From assembly GCA_903882345.1 (NCBI GenBank), contig CAIRWO010000076.1, forward strand, positions 1-5,507: a stretch of 5,507 nt of DNA, given 5' to 3'. Shown here piece by piece: positions 1 through 5,507 of the stretch. Below the pieces are notes generated by a model that searched no databases, was not told the origin of the DNA, and saw nothing but the letters and a program-made list of their open reading frames with translations. The stretch comes from Candidatus Omnitrophota bacterium. Its GTDB lineage: Bacteria; Omnitrophota; Gorgyraeia; Gygaellales; Profunditerraquicolaceae. Position numbers and translations under genes: made by a program. Numbering within the stretch: position 1 is the stretch's first letter; each line of letters opens with the position of its first letter.

Positions 1-238
1 GCTCAGAAAGGATCTTCTCCAGATACCGGCGCGCAGCCGGATCTTCAGGGTTAAGCGCAAGGGCATTCTTTAACTGGTATACGGCATCGTTTATATTGCC
101 CTGCTTATAAAGCTCCATTGCGTATTCACAGAGAAAACCGCCTATGGAATCCATGTTTTCTCCGGCAGATGCCGGAATCGCCATGCAGGACAAGGCAAAG
201 AATGCGATAAAAATTAAAATTAATTTTTGGCTGAACAT
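1..238 (-). CDS. Exported TPR-repeat protein, N-terminal part (runs off left edge)
   Basis: Seventy-nine codons are visible from an ATG at 238-236 before the gene leaves the window. Residues 1-25 look like a signal peptide: a short polar start with one Lys, a hydrophobic core (about 6-17) and an Ala-Ser-Ala type I cleavage site before Gly26. Cys18 lies in the core, but the residues before it (Ala-Leu-Ser) make a poor lipobox, so lipoprotein sorting is possible but less likely. Residues 33-66 fit one TPR unit, with Ala40, Gly47, Ala52, Ala59 and Pro64 at the consensus positions; more repeats may follow outside the window. It probably acts as an envelope protein-interaction scaffold; its partner is unknown. 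The start lies one base after the stop codon of the upstream gene and has no visible Shine-Dalgarno sequence, which suggests translational coupling. The signal peptide decides this start. Confidence 0.8.
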   Translation of the reverse strand, partial: MFSQKLILIFIAFFALSCMAIPASAGENMDSIGGFLCEYAMELYKQGNINDAVYQLKNALALNPEDPAARRYLEKILSE

Positions 239-239
239 T

Positions 240-614
240 TTATTTATGTCGGGAATTTAAAATTTGTTCATAAAATTTCCTATCCAGGCTAAGCACCAGG
301 CCGCTTGAACTGTCTATGGCAACAGGAGTAAAATTGGTATTTTTGTCTTTAACTAAATTATCGAAACTTCCGGTGCGGTAAAGCAAAAACTCGAATATCC
401 GGTTGCCTACGGCATAGACCTCAATTTTATTCGGCGGCCCCATAATTCTTAAAACCTCTTTTTTGCTTATGCCGGATTTTAATTTTGCGATGCTAGAGCT
501 GTTCTGTTTTGCCAAAACCATCGATTTGTAATGGCCGATACCGTTAAATAAAAACAGCCAGGCAACAGCGGCTGCCAGAAAGAGGACGATAAATGCCAGC
601 ATAATTTTTTTCAT
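240..614 (-). CDS. Small membrane-anchored protein with BamE/OmlA-like (DUF3192-like) domain
   Basis: A 124-residue protein. Residues 5-24 form one strong hydrophobic segment after a Lys-Lys pair, with no lipobox Cys, so it is probably anchored in the inner membrane with the rest in the periplasm. Residues 45-61 (Leu-Lys-Ser-Gly-Ile-Ser-Lys then Val-Leu-x-x-Met-Gly-Pro-Pro) match the start of SmpA/OmlA/BamE-type domains, where a short helix precedes a conserved Gly-x-Pro turn. The following Phe-Leu-Leu-Tyr-Arg-Thr (76-81) and Thr-Pro-Val (96-98) recall DUF3192 proteins. The family assignment is from motif memory only. An ATG at 614 is preferred over a GTG one codon upstream because an AAGGAG site lies six bases before it. 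It is followed after one base by the exported TPR protein, so the two probably act together in the envelope. The biochemical role is unknown. Confidence 0.75.
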   Translation of the reverse strand: MKKIMLAFIVLFLAAAVAWLFLFNGIGHYKSMVLAKQNSSSIAKLKSGISKKEVLRIMGPPNKIEVYAVGNRIFEFLLYRTGSFDNLVKDKNTNFTPVAIDSSSGLVLSLDRKFYEQILNSRHK

Positions 615-620
615 CACCTT

Positions 621-626
621 CTCCTT
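621..626 (-). promoter_or_regulatory. Ribosome binding site of the BamE-like gene
   Basis: AAGGAG on the minus strand sits six bases before the ATG at 614. This is near-ideal spacing and supports that ATG rather than the overlapping GTG at 617. Confidence 0.7.
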
Positions 627-654
627 GGGACTTGAGCTTTTTTATGTCTTTTAT

Positions 655-683
655 ATCTTAACATTGTTTACGCGATCTTTCTA
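655..683 (-). promoter_or_regulatory. Possible weak sigma70-type promoter for the BamE-like/TPR pair
   Basis: In the AT-rich gap after hydG, TAGAAA (683-678) and TAAGAT (660-655) are separated by 17 bases. Each matches the -35 or -10 consensus at four of six positions. A start of transcription near 648 would give a leader of roughly 35 bases before the ATG at 614. In AT-rich DNA such matches occur by chance, so this is only a candidate. No clear hairpin with a T-run is seen after hydG, so readthrough from the upstream genes is also possible. Confidence 0.25.
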
Positions 684-699
684 TAATATTTTTAATTTT

Positions 700-2091
700 T
701 TAAACGAATTTATCCCTTTTACCTTTATCGATGTCCGCGAAGAATTTCGACAGGGTTCCCAGGTCATGTTTATTCAGGGATTTTTTAAATTCTTCAATAA
801 ATTTATAGCCGATCCTTTTTACTTGGGAAGATGCAAAATCATCAAGGTATTCCTTCAAGGTGATCAGGGCGTTCATGCTGCATTTACCCTGGATCGTGCC
901 GGGCCTTGCCAGATGCATAAAGGCCTCGCCGGTCCTCTCCTTGCGGTAACAGGCGGCACAGAAACTGGGGATAAACTTATGCTTGATCAGCGAGCCGATA
1001 ATCTCATCAAGGCTTCTCTGGTCGCCGATAGTAAATTGGATGTCCTGGTTTTGGTTATTGTCGGCCGAAGAATACCCGCCGGGAGAAGTGCGGGATTCAG
1101 CACTTATCTGGGATACGCCGAGAGAAAAAAGTGCGTCGCGCATTACGGCAGTCTCGCGCGTGGAAAGGATGATCCCGGTATACGGCACGCAAAGCCTCAA
1201 AACAGCGACCAGCCGCTTAAACTCGCGATCGGATAATTTATAAGGCATATTTTTTGTAAAGCTTACCCCTAATGCCGGCTCGATCCGCGGCACGGAAATC
1301 GTGTGCGGCCCGACCTTGAACTTTTCTTCCATGTGCTCTATATGCATCAGCATTGCCAGCGTTTCAAACTTCCAGTCATATAACCCGTAGAGGACGCCGA
1401 TACCGATATCATCTATGCCGGCAAGGAACGCCCGGTCAATGGCGCCAATCCTGTTGTCGGGGTCGGACTTCGGCCCTTTAGGATGCACATGGCGATAGGT
1501 CTTTTCATGGTAAGTCTCCTGGAACAATTGGTATGTACCGATACCGGAGGATCTTAATTTTTTAAACTCAAGGGTGCTTAAGGGCGCGCAGTTAACATTG
1601 ACGCGTTTTATCCGGTGGGGCCCTACCTCTACCGAATAAATCGCCTTTACCGATTCAACATAATAATCGATGTTTGTTCTGCCTCCCGGGGCGGATTCAC
1701 CGGCAACCATCAGGATACGCTTGTGGCCGCGGCGCAGGAGCCACTCCACCTGATTTTTTACTTCATCAATAGTCAAGGCCCGGCGTTTTGTCAGGGGGTT
1801 ATCGGATTTAAACGCACAGTAAAGACAGGCATTGGCGCAGATATTACTGATGTAAAGCGGGGCAAAGAGGACAACGCGCCTGCCGTAAATCGCATCCTTA
1901 ACAAACGCCGCTGCCGCAAAAATCTTCTTTACGATTACGGGGTCTTCGGCCGCAAGGAGCATAGCCGCTTCTTGGAGGCTCAAGCGCTTAAGCGACCGGC
2001 TTTTATTAAGTATGCGCTCTATTACCGGAAGGCTTGCCTTTTTTGCCTCTTTCAGCAAATCTCTAATTTTTGTTTCGTCAATATATTTCAT
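700..2091 (-). CDS. hydG: [FeFe]-hydrogenase H-cluster radical SAM maturase HydG
   Basis: HydG cleaves tyrosine to p-cresol and dehydroglycine, from which CO and cyanide are made and loaded on iron to build the H-cluster of [FeFe] hydrogenases. The 463 residues match the usual length. The radical SAM motif CX3CX2C is Cys85, Cys89, Cys92. The C-terminal auxiliary cluster motif CX2CX22C, which separates HydG from the related tyrosine lyase ThiH, is Cys378, Cys381, Cys404. His263 in a Gly-Pro-His-Thr-Ile-Ser stretch corresponds to the ligand of the labile fifth iron. The block GIGTYQLFQETYH (183-195) is also typical. Several signature positions differ from the common form: Ala93 and Lys95 after the SAM cysteines, Glu332 in ISAESRT, Glu385 in YRKERTG, and Met406 where Pro is usual. 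The start ATG follows the YqeY stop by 11 bases, with a weak AAGG upstream. No hydE, hydF or hydrogenase gene is in the window. Confidence 0.93.
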   Translation of the reverse strand: MKYIDETKIRDLLKEAKKASLPVIERILNKSRSLKRLSLQEAAMLLAAEDPVIVKKIFAAAAFVKDAIYGRRVVLFAPLYISNICANACLYCAFKSDNPLTKRRALTIDEVKNQVEWLLRRGHKRILMVAGESAPGGRTNIDYYVESVKAIYSVEVGPHRIKRVNVNCAPLSTLEFKKLRSSGIGTYQLFQETYHEKTYRHVHPKGPKSDPDNRIGAIDRAFLAGIDDIGIGVLYGLYDWKFETLAMLMHIEHMEEKFKVGPHTISVPRIEPALGVSFTKNMPYKLSDREFKRLVAVLRLCVPYTGIILSTRETAVMRDALFSLGVSQISAESRTSPGGYSSADNNQNQDIQFTIGDQRSLDEIIGSLIKHKFIPSFCAACYRKERTGEAFMHLARPGTIQGKCSMNALITLKEYLDDFASSQVKRIGYKFIEEFKKSLNKHDLGTLSKFFADIDKGKRDKFV

Positions 2092-2102
2092 GCTTCACTG
2101 CC

Positions 2103-2567
2103 TTATTTCGTAGGAGGCGTAGGAGGCGACAACTTCTCTTTTACTAAATCGCTGAGCACCTTACTGTCTGCACTGGCTCCCAGGCGCGCCATCGCCTCTT
2201 TCATTACCTTGCCCATATCTTTCGGGCCGCAAGCCCCGCTTGCCGCAATTATTTCATCAACGATTTTCTTAAGTTCTTCCGTAGAAACCTGGGCCGGCAA
2301 ATATGCCTGCAGGATCTCCAGTTCTTTTGCTTCTTTTTGGGCCAGATCCGGCCGGCTGCCTTTATTAAACTGCTCTATGGAATCCTGGTGCTGCTTGACC
2401 TGCTTCTTGATCACGGCGAGCACCTCATTGTCATCAAGATTATTTTTCTTCTTGGCCAATGCCGTATTCATGATTTCCGCGCGCAGGCAGCTCAATATCG
2501 AGCTCTTCAGGCTGTCCCTTGCCTTCATCGCAGTTTTATAATCATTTAAGATCTTTTCTTCCAGCAT
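2103..2567 (-). CDS. yqeY: GatB/YqeY domain-containing protein
   Basis: A 154-residue protein of the YqeY family, whose domain is shared with the C-terminal tail of the GatB subunit of the tRNA-dependent amidotransferase. The stand-alone protein is thought to bind tRNA or assist tRNA-related reactions, but its exact role is not settled. Diagnostic features are the helical N-terminus with many Lys and Glu, the Glu-Leu-Glu-Ile-Leu-x-x-Tyr-Leu-Pro block around residues 82-91, and Gly-Pro-Lys-Asp-Met-Gly-Lys-Val-Met near 113-121. Length is normal for the family. The C-terminus ends in an unusual Pro-Pro-Thr-Pro-Pro-Thr-Lys tail coded by a 9-base tandem repeat. It starts 12 bases after the kinase gene; the strong Shine-Dalgarno site is only three to four bases from the ATG, closer than usual. 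Confidence 0.92.
   Translation of the reverse strand: MLEEKILNDYKTAMKARDSLKSSILSCLRAEIMNTALAKKKNNLDDNEVLAVIKKQVKQHQDSIEQFNKGSRPDLAQKEAKELEILQAYLPAQVSTEELKKIVDEIIAASGACGPKDMGKVMKEAMARLGASADSKVLSDLVKEKLSPPTPPTK
2111..2128. repeat. Two-copy 9-base tandem repeat at the 3' end of yqeY
   Basis: TAGGAGGCG occurs twice in direct succession on the plus strand (2111-2119 and 2120-2128). On the coding strand it specifies Pro-Pro-Thr twice, just before the final Lys and stop. It is in frame, so copy-number change would only lengthen or shorten the tail. Confidence 0.85.
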
Positions 2568-2570
2568 GCT

Positions 2571-2577
2571 ACCTCCT
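2571..2577 (-). promoter_or_regulatory. Strong Shine-Dalgarno site of yqeY
   Basis: AGGAGGT on the minus strand lies directly after the kinase stop codon TAG (2582-2580), separated by two bases. Only AGC separates it from the ATG at 2567. The match to the anti-Shine-Dalgarno sequence is nearly perfect, but the spacing is short; ribosomes ending the kinase gene could reload here. Confidence 0.75.
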
Positions 2578-2579
2578 AG

Positions 2580-3479
2580 CTAAAATACAATTATCTTACG
2601 AAAATGCCTCAGCCGGCTCTCCAGCTTCCCGGCAGTAAGCCTAGCAGTCTCTCTAAGGCCGAACCCCTCGACGTTAAAAGAAGCGGCAACCGTGCCGTAG
2701 GCAGCTGCTTTTTTAAGCGTTGCTTCGTTTACCTTCTTTACCTTTGCGAGGTATCCCATAAATCCACCGGCAAAGGTATCCCCTGCACCAGTGGGATCAA
2801 CGACCTTGTCCGTAGGATATGCCGGAAGGGAAAAGATGAACTTATCGCTGTAAAGGAGCACGCCGTGTTCGCCCTTCTTAACCAAAACCATATCCGGGCC
2901 AAAGGAATGCAGGCGCTGGGCAGCCTTAATAATGTTTGTCTCACCGGTCAAATCCCTTGCCTCCTGATCATTAGCGACATAAATATTTATTTTTTTTAAC
3001 AGCCTCAGCAAGCTGCGGCGTTTATGTTTGATCCAGAAATTCATGCTGTCCAAACCTACCAAGTCAGGAGAATGCATATGTGCTAAAAGGTGTTCCTGTA
3101 CATCCGGGTCTACATTTGCCAAAAAGATATTTTTTATTTTTCTCTGCGCCTCGGAAACCCTCGGCCGAAAAGTCAAAAGCACGCCCAATTCAGTGCTTAA
3201 GGTAAAGGCGGCGTTAAGGTCGCCCTTGTATTCGCCTGCCCACTTAAAGGTTTTACCGGGCGTACGGATAAGCGAAGTAAGGATAAGGCCTTTTTTACGC
3301 AGAAAATCAATGTGTTTATCGGGAAAGTCTTCGCCGACTATAGCCACTAGATTTACGTCGGTAAACAGGCGGGCGGACATGGAAAAATGTACAGCTGAAC
3401 CGCCGAGCATATGTTTTCTTACGCCGAAAGGCGTCTTTACGGTATCCAATGCTACTGTGCCAAGGACGATTATGCTCAC
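2580..3479 (-). CDS. PfkB-family (ribokinase-like) carbohydrate or nucleoside kinase
   Basis: A 299-residue cytoplasmic kinase of the ribokinase/PfkB superfamily, which transfers phosphate from ATP to a sugar or nucleoside hydroxyl. The N-terminal Gly-Gly of the substrate site is at 26-27 (Leu-Gly-Gly-Ser-Ala-Val). The family signature DPTGAGDTFAGG spans 228-239, with Asp234 as catalytic base and the Gly-Ala-Gly anion hole before it. Asn-Asp-x-Glu-Ala (170-174) and Lys-Lys-Gly-Glu-His-Gly (201-206) are further family blocks. It resembles a conserved group of proteins named only 'sugar kinase' that open with a Gly-Thr/Ser-Val-Ala-Leu-Asp block and share a Leu-Asp-x-Met-Asn-Phe-Trp stretch (143-149 here); I know of no proven substrate for them. 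The start is a GTG at 3479, backed by an AAGGAAGG purine run just upstream, 27 bases after the uppP stop. Neighbours give no pathway clue. Confidence 0.92.
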   Translation of the reverse strand: MSIIVLGTVALDTVKTPFGVRKHMLGGSAVHFSMSARLFTDVNLVAIVGEDFPDKHIDFLRKKGLILTSLIRTPGKTFKWAGEYKGDLNAAFTLSTELGVLLTFRPRVSEAQRKIKNIFLANVDPDVQEHLLAHMHSPDLVGLDSMNFWIKHKRRSLLRLLKKINIYVANDQEARDLTGETNIIKAAQRLHSFGPDMVLVKKGEHGVLLYSDKFIFSLPAYPTDKVVDPTGAGDTFAGGFMGYLAKVKKVNEATLKKAAAYGTVAASFNVEGFGLRETARLTAGKLESRLRHFRKIIVF

Positions 3480-3506
3480 TCCACCCTTCCTTTCTTTACC
3501 TATCCC

Positions 3507-4277
3507 CTATCTTATCTTCAGCCAAAATACTACAGCTATCAGTATCCTGTATATCCCGAATGGGATGAAGGTATGCCTTTTGATAAATATAAGCAGGAAC
3601 CGGATTGCCAGAAGCGCAACCATAAACGACACGGCGAAACCGACACCCAATACGTAAAATTGATCAGCGCTGAACGCATGCGCGCTTTTTAACAAATCCA
3701 GAGCCATTGCCGCAGCCATAGTAGGTATAGCAAGCAAAAAAGAGAATTCCACGATTGTTTTGCGCTTGAGCCCAACGCTCAAGCCCCCGATAATGGTCGC
3801 GGCCGCGCGCGAGACGCCCGGGATGATCGCCAGTGACTGGAATAGCCCGATCAAGAGCGCCTGAGGATAAGATATCTCCGACAGCGCGGCAACGGCGTTT
3901 TCCTTTTCCCGGTAGAAACATTCAAAGAGAACAAGTGCTATTCCTCCCAGAAAGAGAGCCCAGAGCACCACCGTGCTGCTGTTAAATAAAAACCCTTTGA
4001 TAACTTTGTACAGCAACGTGCCAATAACTGCGGTGGGCAGGAACGCTGCGAAAAGTTTTTTCCATAGAGCGCTGCCCTTACGCAAAGTCTTCCAAAAGAG
4101 GACCACTACCGCAAGGATCGCGCCGGATTGGATCGCGATCTCAAAGCTTTTCACGAATTCTGTCTGGGCAATCCCCAGACAGCGGGCAGTAAGCATTAAA
4201 TGCCCGGTGGAAGAAATAGGCAGGAATTCCGTAATCCCCTCGATAATCCCGAATATAATTGCGTGTATTGTATGCAT
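3507..4277 (-). CDS. uppP: Undecaprenyl-diphosphatase UppP (BacA family)
   Basis: An integral inner-membrane enzyme that removes a phosphate from undecaprenyl diphosphate, making the undecaprenyl phosphate carrier used for peptidoglycan and other envelope polymers; overproduction gives bacitracin resistance in known systems. The 256 residues are near the family length. The first catalytic motif is visible as Glu13, Glu17, then Pro-Ile-Ser-Ser-Thr-Gly-His (20-26). The second, normally PGxSRSxxT, reads Pro-Gly-Val-Ser-Arg-Ala-Ala-Ala-Thr (153-161), so Ser156, Arg157 and Thr161 remain but the second Ser is Ala158. There are about seven or eight hydrophobic segments (roughly 1-20, 44-62, 75-95, 103-121, 138-155, 177-195, 207-231, 238-254). 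The ATG at 4277 has a good AAGGAAAG site upstream and follows rluA-like gene by 13 bases. Confidence 0.95.
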   Translation of the reverse strand: MHTIHAIIFGIIEGITEFLPISSTGHLMLTARCLGIAQTEFVKSFEIAIQSGAILAVVVLFWKTLRKGSALWKKLFAAFLPTAVIGTLLYKVIKGFLFNSSTVVLWALFLGGIALVLFECFYREKENAVAALSEISYPQALLIGLFQSLAIIPGVSRAAATIIGGLSVGLKRKTIVEFSFLLAIPTMAAAMALDLLKSAHAFSADQFYVLGVGFAVSFMVALLAIRFLLIFIKRHTFIPFGIYRILIAVVFWLKIR

Positions 4278-4284
4278 AATTCAG

Positions 4285-4292
4285 CTTTCCTT
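4285..4292 (-). promoter_or_regulatory. Ribosome binding site of uppP
   Basis: AAGGAAAG on the minus strand overlaps the stop codon of the upstream pseudouridine synthase gene and lies seven bases before the uppP ATG. The overlap suggests coupled translation of the two genes. Confidence 0.6.
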
Positions 4293-4917
4293 AATCTGGG
4301 TGTTTTTCCAGAAAATTTTTCATCCCCAGCGGCAATCCGCACTCCAAACTAATGGCCCTGCCGGTTATCGGATGGAAAAATTCCAGGCTATGGGCATGCA
4401 GGCAAAGCCGGTTTGCCCTTAGCTTAAAGTCGCGCCGGAAGACAAATTTTTTTTCGCCGACCAAGGAATGCCCGATCAATTTAAAATGGATCCTAATTTG
4501 GTTAGTCCTGCCGGTAAGCGGCTCTACCTCGATAACCGCAAAGTTGTTCCTCTGTTCAATAACCCGGTAGCGGGTTATTGCCGGTTGATTTTCAATGCGC
4601 TGTTTTATTTCTCCGCTGGTCTTTTCCATCCTGCCCTGAACAAAAGCAAGGTATGCCTTTTTTACTTTTTTAGCGTGGAACAAAGCCATCATTTTCTTCT
4701 GGCTGGACTTTCCTTTGGCATAAACAATTAAACCGGAGGTCTCTCTGTCCAAACGGTGGCAGGGGTGCAACCTGGCCGCTGCTTCATCCTTAAGCGTTTT
4801 GTTAAGCAGGCCGGTGAGCGTCGAGGTTTCGTTCTTATGCGTAGGTATGGTCAGGAGGCCTGCGGGTTTATTTACTACTAACAGCCATTCATCCTGAAAA
4901 ATTATCGGTATCTCCAC
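4291..4917 (-). CDS. RluA-family RNA pseudouridine synthase
   Basis: This enzyme isomerises specific uridines in rRNA or tRNA to pseudouridine. The 208 residues contain only the catalytic domain; there is no N-terminal S4 RNA-binding domain as in RluC or RluD, so it resembles the short RluA/TruC-type members. Key blocks are Val-Val-Asn-Lys-Pro-Ala-Gly (14-20), His-Arg-Leu-Asp-Arg-Glu-Thr-Ser-Gly (54-62) with catalytic Asp57, the Lys-Ala-Tyr (88-89 region) motif, Gly-Arg-Thr-Asn-Gln-Ile-Arg-Ile-His (136-144), and Arg-Leu-Cys-Leu-His-Ala (170-175). The target uridine cannot be told from sequence. The proposed GTG start at 4917 directly abuts the nadA stop codon, with no intergenic base and no good Shine-Dalgarno site; an alternative start a few codons downstream would remove nothing essential. 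Confidence 0.92.
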   Translation of the reverse strand: MEIPIIFQDEWLLVVNKPAGLLTIPTHKNETSTLTGLLNKTLKDEAAARLHPCHRLDRETSGLIVYAKGKSSQKKMMALFHAKKVKKAYLAFVQGRMEKTSGEIKQRIENQPAITRYRVIEQRNNFAVIEVEPLTGRTNQIRIHFKLIGHSLVGEKKFVFRRDFKLRANRLCLHAHSLEFFHPITGRAISLECGLPLGMKNFLEKHPD

Positions 4918-5507
4918 CTATACAATCTCAAGCATGCGGTCAATTGCCTTCTTCGCGCGAATGCGGATTTCTTCAGGCACCCTGACCTCTTCCTTTAATT
5001 CCTCCAATGCCCAAAAGATCTTTTCCTGAGTCGTGCGTTTCATATTCGGGCAGACCGCCCGTTCGGATGCCGGGTAAAATTCTTTGCTCGGATTATCTTT
5101 CTTCAGCCGGTAGATCAGGCCGACTTCCGTTCCGATAATCATTTCTTTTACATCGGTCTCTTTGGCGAACTTGGCCATCTGGCTGGTGGAAAGCACGGCA
5201 TCGGCTAATGCCGTAACCGAAGACAGGCATTCCGGGTGAACGATTACTTTTGCCTGGGGATGAAAATGTTTTTCCCGCTTTATGTCTTCCAGTAAGATCT
5301 TTACGTGTGTCGGGCAGAACCCATTCCAAGAGATAAGTTTCCTGCCGGTCTGCTTAGAAGCGTAGTCCGCCAGATATTTATCCGGTACAAAAATAATTTC
5401 TTTGGCATCCTTTAAAGCATTGATCACTGCCACGGCATTAGTAGAAGTACAGCAATAATCCAGCTCCGCCTTTACGGCTGCCGAGGTATTCACATAGCCT
5501 ACTGCCA
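4918..5507 (-). CDS. nadA: Quinolinate synthase NadA, C-terminal part (5' end beyond right edge)
   Basis: NadA condenses iminoaspartate with dihydroxyacetone phosphate to quinolinate in de novo NAD synthesis, using a [4Fe-4S] cluster. About 196 codons are present; a full protein has around 300-350. The GTG at 5493 is not the true start, because the same frame stays open to the window edge and encodes Ala-Val-Gly-Tyr before the Val-Asn-Thr-Ser block. Numbering from that GTG, the second and third cluster ligands are Cys60 (Trp-Asn-Gly-Phe-Cys-Pro-Thr-His) and Cys148 (Ala-Val-Cys-Pro-Asn-Met); the first ligand lies outside the window. The substrate-binding His-Pro-Glu (86-88) and Ser-Thr-Ser (102-104) blocks are also present. 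The single Cys-Pro-Asn-Met ligand site, rather than the multi-Cys version of E. coli, matches the form common in anaerobes and archaea. nadB and nadC are not visible. Confidence 0.96.
   Translation of the reverse strand, partial: AVGYVNTSAAVKAELDYCCTSTNAVAVINALKDAKEIIFVPDKYLADYASKQTGRKLISWNGFCPTHVKILLEDIKREKHFHPQAKVIVHPECLSSVTALADAVLSTSQMAKFAKETDVKEMIIGTEVGLIYRLKKDNPSKEFYPASERAVCPNMKRTTQEKIFWALEELKEEVRVPEEIRIRAKKAIDRMLEIV

Noticed and set aside
615..699. Rho-independent terminator or small RNA in the gap after hydG
   Set aside because: The gap is AT-rich with A-runs, but I find no GC-rich hairpin followed by a T-run on the minus strand. The only inverted repeat seen (AACA/TGTT around one base) is too short.
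625..1236. Plus-strand open frame of 203 codons opposite the 3' part of hydG
   Set aside because: It is antisense to the conserved C-terminal cluster region of HydG, has no ribosome site and shows no recognisable domain.
700..2091. Reading the radical SAM gene as thiH (tyrosine lyase for thiamine)
   Set aside because: The C-terminal CX2CX22C cluster motif and His263 are HydG features that ThiH lacks, and no thiamine genes are nearby.
1615..2541. Long plus-strand open frame of 308 codons opposite hydG and yqeY
   Set aside because: It lies wholly antisense to two well-recognised genes, crosses their boundary, resembles no family I know, and is rich in residues expected from reverse-complement reading. 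It is a shadow.
3028..3657. Plus-strand open frame of 209 codons opposite the kinase and the end of uppP
   Set aside because: It is antisense to conserved coding sequence in both genes and has no family resemblance.
5491..5493. GTG at 5493 as the start of a short NadA
   Set aside because: The frame is open to the window edge and encodes family-typical residues upstream; the first cluster cysteine must also lie upstream, so the gene is cut by the window and not truncated.

Overview
The window is a densely packed stretch of a bacterial chromosome in which every supported gene lies on the minus strand. Read in transcription order (high to low coordinates) it holds: the C-terminal two thirds of quinolinate synthase (nadA), an RluA-family pseudouridine synthase, undecaprenyl-diphosphatase (uppP), a PfkB-family kinase, a GatB/YqeY-domain protein, the [FeFe]-hydrogenase maturase HydG, a small membrane-anchored protein with a BamE/OmlA-like domain, and the N-terminus of an exported TPR protein that runs off the left edge.

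Organism: GC is intermediate and the proteins resemble those of anaerobic Gram-negative-type lineages. HydG and NadA both carry oxygen-sensitive [4Fe-4S] clusters, which fits an anaerobe. An exported TPR protein next to a BamE-like protein suggests a diderm envelope. My best guess is a candidate phylum such as Omnitrophota or a related deep-branching group, but this is an impression from protein style and gene order, not proof.

Layout: from the right edge down to about 700 the six genes are separated by only 0, 13, 27, 12 and 11 bases, so they very probably form one transcription unit of mixed housekeeping functions (NAD synthesis, RNA modification, lipid carrier recycling, a sugar or nucleoside kinase, YqeY) that ends in hydG. 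An 84-base AT-rich gap (615-699, no convincing terminator) then separates hydG from the two-gene envelope pair at the left, which may have its own weak promoter. No stretch over 300 bases lacks a gene. I saw no tRNA, rRNA, CRISPR array, insertion sequence or attachment site.

I do not see a clearly new biological system. The points most worth a second look are hydG sitting alone among housekeeping genes without hydE or hydF in view, its several departures from the usual HydG signatures, and the small BamE-like/TPR pair.
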